Source: Sorghum bicolor
Taxonomy: Eukaryota; Streptophyta; Magnoliopsida; Poales; Poaceae
Direction of reading: 5' to 3'
NCBI RefSeq assembly: GCF_000003195.3
Contig: NC_012871.2
Span: forward strand, 51,922,843 to 51,986,842
DNA: 64,000 bases
A program made the position numbers and the translations under genes. The notes below the pieces were generated by a model, which ran no database searches, was not told where the DNA came from, and saw only the letters and a list, made by a program, of their open reading frames with translations. Within the stretch, counting starts at the first letter, position 1; each line of letters opens with the position of its first letter. Below are positions 57,285 to 64,000 of the stretch, piece after piece.

Positions 57285-60083
57285 TGTAGCACCCGGTTTT
57301 AAGAACAAAACCAGATACACACCATATGTGAGCCTAGAAAGTCAAATCTCACATATAGCCACAAATAGGGGTAATATCAATAGACAATGCTTATATATAA
57401 CGAACTTAGTATAAAAGATATAACCTTAGATAGCAAACAGCGGAAAGACACTCCGTTCTTCAGGCGAAAGCTCCAAATCCATAGGGACAACTGACTGGTT
57501 GAGCACATGCCTAAACTCTTCTCCAAACTAGCAATCTGTCTGTAAAGACAAGCATAAGTACATCTCGTACTCAGCAAGAATAACATGGGGTTCATGAGGC
57601 TCAAAGGCTAGACACTGGTTTAACTGCATATAGCTTTTAGTTGTCACAATTTTAGCATATGAGTAGCATCAAGTTGTCAAGTCCCTAAGTAAACTCATGA
57701 TCAGGTAAAGTGAATAAAGAATAGCATAAACAACATATTAACAACAATAACTTTAATAATTTGCCATTAGTGATCATTTATTCTGTATTGGTCCAAGGCC
57801 GCTCGTGACCGTGAGCACGGCTGATATATCAGTTTTACACTCTGCAGAGGTTGTACACTTTCACTGTGAGTCATGATTTACCCTTTTGCCCGAGGCCCGT
57901 CGACCTCTTAGCCCACTACCAAGGAAGACCGGCAGGGTTCACTATGAAGCCTTTCAAAGGTTCGTCTAACAAGTTAGGGCCGCTAGGTTTCATTAGTCAG
58001 TCCATGTGATTCACCCGTAGGAATCCACGGTCTGCTATTCCCCATTTGCGCCACCAGGGTAACCACTAACAAGCTAGAAAAGGTCCTCATACTGAGCTAA
58101 AGCTAGAGCCATGTAGCCCTCACAGTTGTACTGTATGTCCCGGATGGTCATATACAGATAAGTCCTTAGGGAGAGAAACTAGAGCACCATAAGATAGTCC
58201 AACGCTCCAGTCCTCTTTACCAAAGTTGGTAAAAAGTCCTCTTTTAACGTTTATTGCATATTCCATTAATCAAATTACAAGATTATGGTTTAGTGGACCA
58301 CTAGCATAAGCTACCCAATGCAAAACCATAGGTGACAAGGTATAAGATCAATACTAGGAAATCCTTAGCAAGTAGACACATGCAATATGAATTGTGTGAT
58401 TAAAGTTATTAGGAAACAAGGATGATACCATGCTATACTTGTCTTGAAACTCAGATCTTCTTTTAGTTCCAAATCTTCCACAATCTGCTTCTTAATCACC
58501 ACGTAAAAGCTCACCGTCTAAACTCAGTCATCACATCAACAGCAATCATACAAAACAAACAAACCTATAATTAGAACAATACACCAACAGTAGAAAATAA
58601 AGATGAAAAGTTTATAAAACAAATCTACATCGCACTACGATCACATAGACGTAAAGATCACGAAAATCGAAGCTATAACGAAGAAGTTATGATTTTCCTA
58701 AGATTTCCTTTAATAAAATAATTAGTTAAATAGGATCACGAAAATAAAAAGTTGTAAACTTGTAAAACAGTGAGACTAACATGTAGATCTTGTGATTACG
58801 AATCTAACGCAATTTGAATGGATCAAAACGGAGTTAAAACGGATATTTTATGAGCAAAATAGGATTAATGGCAAAACTGTAATTTTGAGAAAGCGTATTT
58901 TGAATCTGAGCGGACGGGAATACGCTTTCAGAGTTAGGAAGCGTATTCTGGAAACCAGGGGGCTCTTTTTGTAAAAGGTGCGGCCGAAGGGGTATCTCCT
59001 GATTTGGACCGTTAGATCGCGATTGAACGGCTGAGATTAGATTAGAGTTGGGGAGGAGAGATGGCTGGCCGGAGTTGGAGGGGGTTACGGCGGCGCCATG
59101 GCCGGAGTTGGCCGGAGTCGTCCAAGCGGGCGTTCTAGGGCACTAGAGGATAAACCAAGAGCACTGGGACATAGTGGAGCTCAAGGCAAACTTACCCAGG
59201 GCAAGAACGATGTCAGGGAGAGGCTCGGGTGTGCTCGCGATGGAGGAAGGTGGACGACCGAGCGCTGCAAGTTCCGGTGTCGATGAGCGAGCTGTAGAGC
59301 GCGATAGAGAACAAGGGGAGGGGCTTGGAAGCTTCGCAAGGATGAGGAGAAACTCGGCAAGGAACTCACGGGGGCAGAGGCGCGATGAATCAAGACTTCA
59401 CCTTCGGCGGCGATCTCAATCCTTTTCGGCGGCGGCGGCGGCTCGGCTAGGCAAGGATCTGCGCCAGGGTTTGGGGTGGGGGAGTTCGGCGAGGTCCAGG
59501 GCGCTATTTAAGGGGGTCATGGCTTGCGGGGCAAGCCAAAACGGGAGATCCACGCGGCCGGATCGATCTCCTAGTGGAGTCCGGTGCGGGCACGAGGTAG
59601 GAGAAAGGCCTGACCAGTGGGCCCCACCTGGCAGTGACTCAGGGGCGCGGGACCTGCTCGACAGTGGAAGAAGAGAGGTGTAGGGATGCTGGCGCTCAGC
59701 TGCTGGGCTGGTTCGGCAGTGGGCTGAGCGAGCTCCTGGGCCGCGCGGGAGAAAATAAAGCTGGGCCGCGGCTGTCGCTTGGGCCAGAGAGAAGAAGAAA
59801 GGGGGGAGGGGAAGGTCTGGGCCTTCGGGCCGAAAATAGAGAGGGAGAGTTCTTCTTTTTTTTTCTATTCCCCTTTTCTTTTGAAACAAACCTTTTTTTC
59901 AAAACATTTTCAAAACCAAGTTTGAATTCCTTTTTAATCTTTAGCCAAAACCACTCATCTCAATAAATCAAATGCAGAGGCATGCATGCTCAAACAAGTT
60001 ACTAGCTCCTATGGTAAATTTTAATTTAAAGAAAAATATTATTTTTCCTATATTTCCAAAAGAGCGAAATTTAGGGTGTTACA
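57285..60083 (-). repeat. 5' LTR of the chromovirus element
   Basis: 2799 bp, TGTAGCACCC...GGGTGTTACA in plus reading. Compared with the 3' LTR it contains an extra segment around 58950-59060 (CTCTTTTTGTAAAAGGTGCG) and lacks about 40 bp near 57540. Confidence 0.93.
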
Positions 60084-60088
60084 TCAGT

Positions 60089-60740
60089 GTCTGATGTTGT
60101 CTAAACCAACGTCTGATGAGTGCTCGCGTGACTTTGCCTCCTCTTCAACTTTGCCTCTGGTGCAATGGAAAATAGGCAATTCATTTCTATGAAAGCGCCG
60201 AATCTCGCCTCGCAAGCTCGACGGGAGGGAGAGAGGATCCGAAACCCCTCTCTACCCCTCAAACTCCACCTCCTTTGCAAATGTGCCGACACCACCATGT
60301 GTAAACTACCATGTGTATGTGTGTTAGCATTTTCATGAATAATTTCTTCAAAGGAGTTATGTTAGCACTCTACTAGATCCTAATGCATAAACTTAAGATA
60401 TTGATCTAGTAGCACTTGATTCAAGAGATGACCATAATTTTTCCTCTTGATAGTTAGCTATCTATTCTAAATCCAGTCAACGACTTCTTTACTCATATTA
60501 GACCAGGAAAAGCAAAATCCCATGGTTATACCTTTGCCTTGATCACTTTACTCCTTGTCTATCACCAAGTGCTTGATCACCATGATCTTTATTTCCATGT
60601 TCATGCTCCATCTCTTCGTGAGGCCACCACTCGATGCCACTTGCTCCTTCATTACTTCTGTTGTTATACCTAACTCAAACCACTTTAACATAATGGCATT
60701 AGCAACTTGGTGTTATTAATTACCAAAATCAAACTTGGGC
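60089..60740. repeat. Sirevirus-like (Copia) LTR, right part
   Basis: It resumes after the TCAGT duplication with GTCTGATGTTGTC and ends near TAATTACCAAAATCAAACTT, similar to 22330-22355. The blocks CTACTAGATCCTAATGCATA and TTCAAGAGATGACCATAATT belong to it. No coding sequence is seen. Confidence 0.5.
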
Positions 60741-60779
60741 TTATAGAGTAAAGTTTCCAAGCTACTTATCCTCCTAAAA

Positions 60780-62128
60780 CTTGGTTTGACTACCATGTGA
60801 TTGTTAAAAATGGAGGGATCAAAGAAGGGGTCCTCTGCCTTCATATGTAAGGTTTGCAAAAGTGTGAATCTCTCGATCTCCAGTGAACTTCATCGATGAT
60901 TTTATTTTTTAAATATTTCTTCCTAAGAAGATTCTGCCACACACCACCTTCATTAACTGTTTATACCAACACTTGCTAGGTGAACAAATGTTCTAAACTT
61001 CAAGATTCATAATACCAAGACCTCCTTGATCCTTTGGTAAACAAAGAATTTCCCATTTCATTAATCTATACTTTTCTTATGTTTTCCACCTTGCCAAAAA
61101 AACTGACCTATAGAAATCTAATTTCTTAGGCATGGTTTTGGGTACTTTAAAAAGACATCACAAACATGGCCAGGCTACTCAACACTGAGTTTATCAAAAC
61201 TAATTGATCACCATATGATAAAAGTTTACCTCTCCATTCCTTCAAAAAAAAGTTTACCTTTCCAACTACTCAATTTTTTGAAAGCATTCTTCAACCACTT
61301 TACAGTCTTTATCATTAAGTTTTTTGTGATTCATAGGTATACCCAAATATCTGAAAGGAACATGACCCATTCCACATCCAAAGATTGGTGAATATTGTTC
61401 CATGTGCTCCTTTGCCTCCCCATAGCTAAAAAGGTCACTCTTTTGGAAGTTAGTTTCCAAACCAGATAGTATAGTATTCTTTGCTTGTTCTAAATCATTC
61501 TCCATGATAAGTATAGTATTATCGGCATATTACAAAATTGAGAGGCCTCCATCCACCATATGGGGAACCGGACATTCAATTTGGCCATTCTATTTGGCTC
61601 TAGCGGTGAAAACATATTCACAACTAGATTAAAAATAGGTGAAAGTGGATCACCTTGTCATAGGTCATTTTTTGGGTTTGAGAATAACGACCGATATTAT
61701 TGTTTACTTGCACAGCAACACTCCCACTAGAAATGAATTGTTGGACCCATTGGCACCACAAAGGTGTGAATCCTTTCGTTCATAGTGTTTGCTTGGAGGA
61801 AAGTCTATTTCACTTTGTCATATGCTTTCTCGAAATCAACTTTTAGAAACTATCCCATTTAGGATTTTCCTACGCAATTCATGGATTATTTCCTGTAAAA
61901 TCATCACTCCCTCTAAAATGTATCGACCGGGAAAGAAACTAGTTTGAGAAGGTTGTATTACCTTATGAGCCACATTATTTATTCTAATTGTTGCTACCTT
62001 TGTGAAAATCTTGAAGCTCACATTTAAAAGAAAAAATAGAGTTGTATTGTTCAATCCTAATTGCCTCCTAGCATTTTGGCACAAGTGTTATGGTTCCGAA
62101 GTTGAGAGAAAAAAATGGTAGATCTTCT
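60780..62128 (-). pseudogene. LINE (L1-type) reverse transcriptase remnant
   Basis: The minus strand reads, in order, LNVSFKIFTKVATIRINNVA and QPSQTSFFPGRYILEGV (62084-61836), then damaged DPLSPI and the active-site region as YADN with a stop just before it (about 61525). Next comes FRYLGIPMNHKKLNDKDCKV (61505-61266), the region after RT in plant L1 elements. The catalytic Asp pair YADD is changed to YADN. Stops and frameshifts are frequent. Endonuclease and 5' parts are absent. Confidence 0.85.
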
Positions 62129-62130
62129 TT

Positions 62131-62373
62131 GGCCTTGTTTACCTCGAAAAGATTTTACAAAATAGGAATAGTACCACTTTTGTTTGTATTTGACAAATAT
62201 TGTCCAATTATAGACTAACTAGGCTTAAAAGATTCGTCTCACAAATTACAGGTAAACTATGTAATTAGTTATTTCTTTTATCTATATTTAGTGTTCCATG
62301 CATGTGCCGCAAGATTCGATGTGATGGGAAATATGAAAAATTTTGCAAAATATTTTGGGAACTAAACAAGGCC
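62131..62373. mobile_element. Tourist-like MITE, TTT target duplication
   Basis: Ends GGCCTTGTTTACCTCG and GGAACTAAACAAGGCC, flanked by TTT (62128-62130, 62374-62376). The inner TTTGACAAATATTGTCC and TGCCGCAAGATTCGATG blocks place it with the other copies. Confidence 0.85.
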
Positions 62374-62606
62374 TTTGTGAATGTCATGGAACACGACCAT
62401 CATATTCTCTCTCTATATATATAAGTTTAGTACCACGTCCTAATAAACAGCCTCAGTTTATCTTGTCCGCCTAGGGCTGTACGTTCTCTGCTAATATGAC
62501 ATGCATGTCATGCTGAAAATCAACTGTAACCAAATTTCTCAAATCTAAGTTCCACGTAAAATTGTTAATTGGTACACATTTATACATGACCAATATAATG
62601 GTTCTA

Positions 62607-62847
62607 CCTCCGTCACAAATATATAATCAATTTTATCTTATTTTGGTCTACTCAAACCTCCCAAACTTTGACTTGCTTAAAAAGGTCATCATCTCTAGTG
62701 CCAAACAATAAATGCACCAAGAAATATTTCATAGCAATTTAATGTCCAACAAATAATGTTGGTGTATTCTTCTTAAACTTGTCAAAATGAGATAAATTTG
62801 ACTTATGGCAAAACTAAAATAACCTAAGTTTTAGAACACGGATAGAG
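62607..62847. mobile_element. Stowaway-like MITE
   Basis: Left end CCTCCGTCACAAATATAT, right end TTTTAGAACACGGATAGAG, flanked by TA on both sides (62605-62606, 62848-62849). The ends are diverged from the CTCCCTCCGT consensus. Confidence 0.65.
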
Positions 62848-62849
62848 TA

Positions 62850-63158
62850 AAATGACTGCACCGCCTTGGGACAAAATCATGTCGGAAATGGCCTTTGATC
62901 GAGCGGCTCAAATTATAGACTGTATTTTATTTGGGGTATTAACAAGGAAAGGTGATGTGTGGTACGGTCTTATAAATGAAAGGACAGATGTGGTGGTCTA
63001 AGTAGAAAAAATATATATAGGAAGGAGACTTGTAAATTTTTTCTCATTTCCATGGCGGTGGGGACGAGTTATATGGGTTCTAGTGACGATGCTATATTGT
63101 CAAAATCAAAAGAGAGAGAAAAGCAAAGTTATACATTAACTTTGTTAAGTGCTTGGTT
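62850..63158. other. Unassigned spacer
   Basis: A phrase CAAATTATAGAC...TGTATTTTATTT(G/A)G plus AATATATATAGGAAGGA at 62908-63030 is echoed at 63853-63950, so the two flanks of the MITE pair are duplicated. No gene is called. Confidence 0.45.
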
Positions 63159-63474
63159 CCAGGGACTAATTTTTAGTCTCTATCACATCGGATATTTGAC
63201 ACTAATTCAGAGTATTAAACATAAACTAACTATAAAACTAATTGCATACAGATGGAAAATAATTTGTGAGACGAATCTATTAAGCCTAATTAGGCTATGA
63301 TTTGACAATATGGTCTATAGTAAACATGTGGTAATGATAGATTAATTAGACTTAATAGATTCTTTCACAAATTAGTCTTTATCTGTGCAGTTAGTTTTAT
63401 AATTAGCTCATGTTTAGTCCTCCCAGTTAGCATCTGAATGTCCAATATGATGGGAACTAAACTTTAGTCCCTGG
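63159..63474. mobile_element. MITE with CCAGGGACTAA ends
   Basis: About 316 bp. The inverted ends CCAGGGACTAATTTTTAGTC and AACTTTAGTCCCTGG are followed inside by ATCACATCGGATATTTGACA and TGTCCAATATGATGGGAA. Probably PIF/Harbinger type, not proven. Confidence 0.7.
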
Positions 63475-63523
63475 ATTCAAACACCAACGATTTTGTGCCA
63501 GCCATAAAACCAGCATAGGTGTA

Positions 63524-63756
63524 CTCCCTCCGTCCTAAAATAATTGTCGTTTTGGATTTTCGTGTCGCAAGTTTGACTAGATTTATAGAAAATACATGCA
63601 ACATTTGTATCTCCGAATAAATTTGTTAAAAACTAAATTCAAAGATCTTTTCAATGATACAAATTATGTACCATAAATATTAATATTTTTAATATATATT
63701 TAGTCAAAGTTGTTTCTCAGGAAGTGAGAGCGACAGTTATTTTAGGACGGAAGGAA
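63524..63756. mobile_element. Stowaway MITE (Tc1/mariner)
   Basis: Ends CTCCCTCCGTCCTAAAATAA and TTATTTTAGGACGGAAGGAA, flanked by TA (63522-63523 and 63757-63758). The inner TTTAGTCAAAGTTGTTTCTC is typical. Confidence 0.9.
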
Positions 63757-63758
63757 TA

Positions 63759-64000
63759 GATTGCTGTATGTGCATGCCGTACACTAGGCCACCAGGCCAC
63801 ACAAACTCCCTTTTATAGGCGTGGTTAAATAGGACTTAATGTGGTGGGTATGCAAATTATAGACAATGTATGTATTTTATTTAGAGTAATGTGGTGTGTT
63901 TCTAAATCAAATGATGTGGTGATCAAAGTTAAAAATATATAGGAAGGATACTCTTTTAACCCTTTACCATTTTAATGCGGATGGGGATGCTCGAAATATC
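63759..64000. other. Unassigned spacer
   Basis: Nothing coding is seen; it is partly a duplicate of 62908-63030. Confidence 0.4.

Larger units (their letters stand above)
50400..60083 (-). mobile_element. Chromovirus (Del/Tekay-like) LTR retrotransposon, complete ends, decayed interior
   Basis: 9684 bp on the minus strand, between TCAGT duplications (50395-50399, 60084-60088). The LTRs are 2761 bp (50400-53160) and 2799 bp (57285-60083). The primer-binding site (57270-57284) and polypurine tract (53161-53177) are in place. The 4.1-kb interior is much shorter than an autonomous chromovirus. It has a decayed pol tail and an unfamiliar 253-codon frame where gag is expected. The two LTRs are near-identical over long stretches; the right one has an extra block (about 58950-59060) and the left an extra block near 50650. 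Confidence 0.93.

Noticed and set aside
1..64000. tRNA, rRNA, CRISPR or bacterial-type operon signals
   Set aside because: None found on reading. Primer-binding sites match tRNA 3' ends only and are retroelement features.

Overview
This is a gene-poor, repeat-dense stretch of grass nuclear DNA. Nested LTR retrotransposons, a CACTA element, Tourist/Stowaway MITEs and a wall-associated-kinase (WAK) exon point to a panicoid grass; Sorghum or a close relative is my inference, not a proven match. I see no rRNA, tRNA, CRISPR or prokaryotic feature. Almost all coding sequence belongs to transposable elements.

Layout. 1-21475: a CACTA (En/Spm) region read on the minus strand. Its right terminus is at 21475. 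It holds a broken TNP2 transposase gene (17502 to 5772) and a TNPA-like gene fused to a C48 (Ulp1-like) cysteine protease (3599 to beyond base 1). Two elements have landed in it: an LTR element at 8907-17126 (+) encoding only Gag with two tandem aspartic-protease domains, and a solo LTR at 17842-20547. 21479-24294: LTR scraps and two Tourist MITEs. 24295-36502: an old LTR fragment hosting a complete Athila-like Ty3/gypsy element (25621-36437, minus), which itself hosts a solo LTR (28128-30753). 36503-38174: a truncated LTR. 38175-39702: a dead PIF/Harbinger transposase. 39703-46400: MITE-rich DNA with a 950-bp Mutator-type foldback element. 46811-47984: promoter and first exon of a WAK-like gene, the only host-type gene. 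49130-60740: a Sirevirus-like LTR split by a 9.7-kb chromovirus (Del/Tekay-like) element on the minus strand (50400-60083). 60780-62128: a LINE reverse-transcriptase remnant. The rest is MITEs.

How the parts relate. The nesting order can be read from exact target-site duplications: ATTTC, ATTAT, GTGCT, ACTTA, TCAGT and a 10-bp one for the foldback element. The element at 8907-17126 has no polymerase, but it shares LTR ends, promoter half, primer-binding site and 3' non-coding blocks with the pol-bearing element at 25621-36437. The two look like a non-autonomous/autonomous pair. Its 875-codon Gag-protease-protease frame is intact and is the most unusual coding feature here. Nearly all premature stops in the dead genes are TAG, TAA or TGA at places where the families carry CAG, CAA or CGA, as expected from C-to-T decay of methylated transposon DNA.
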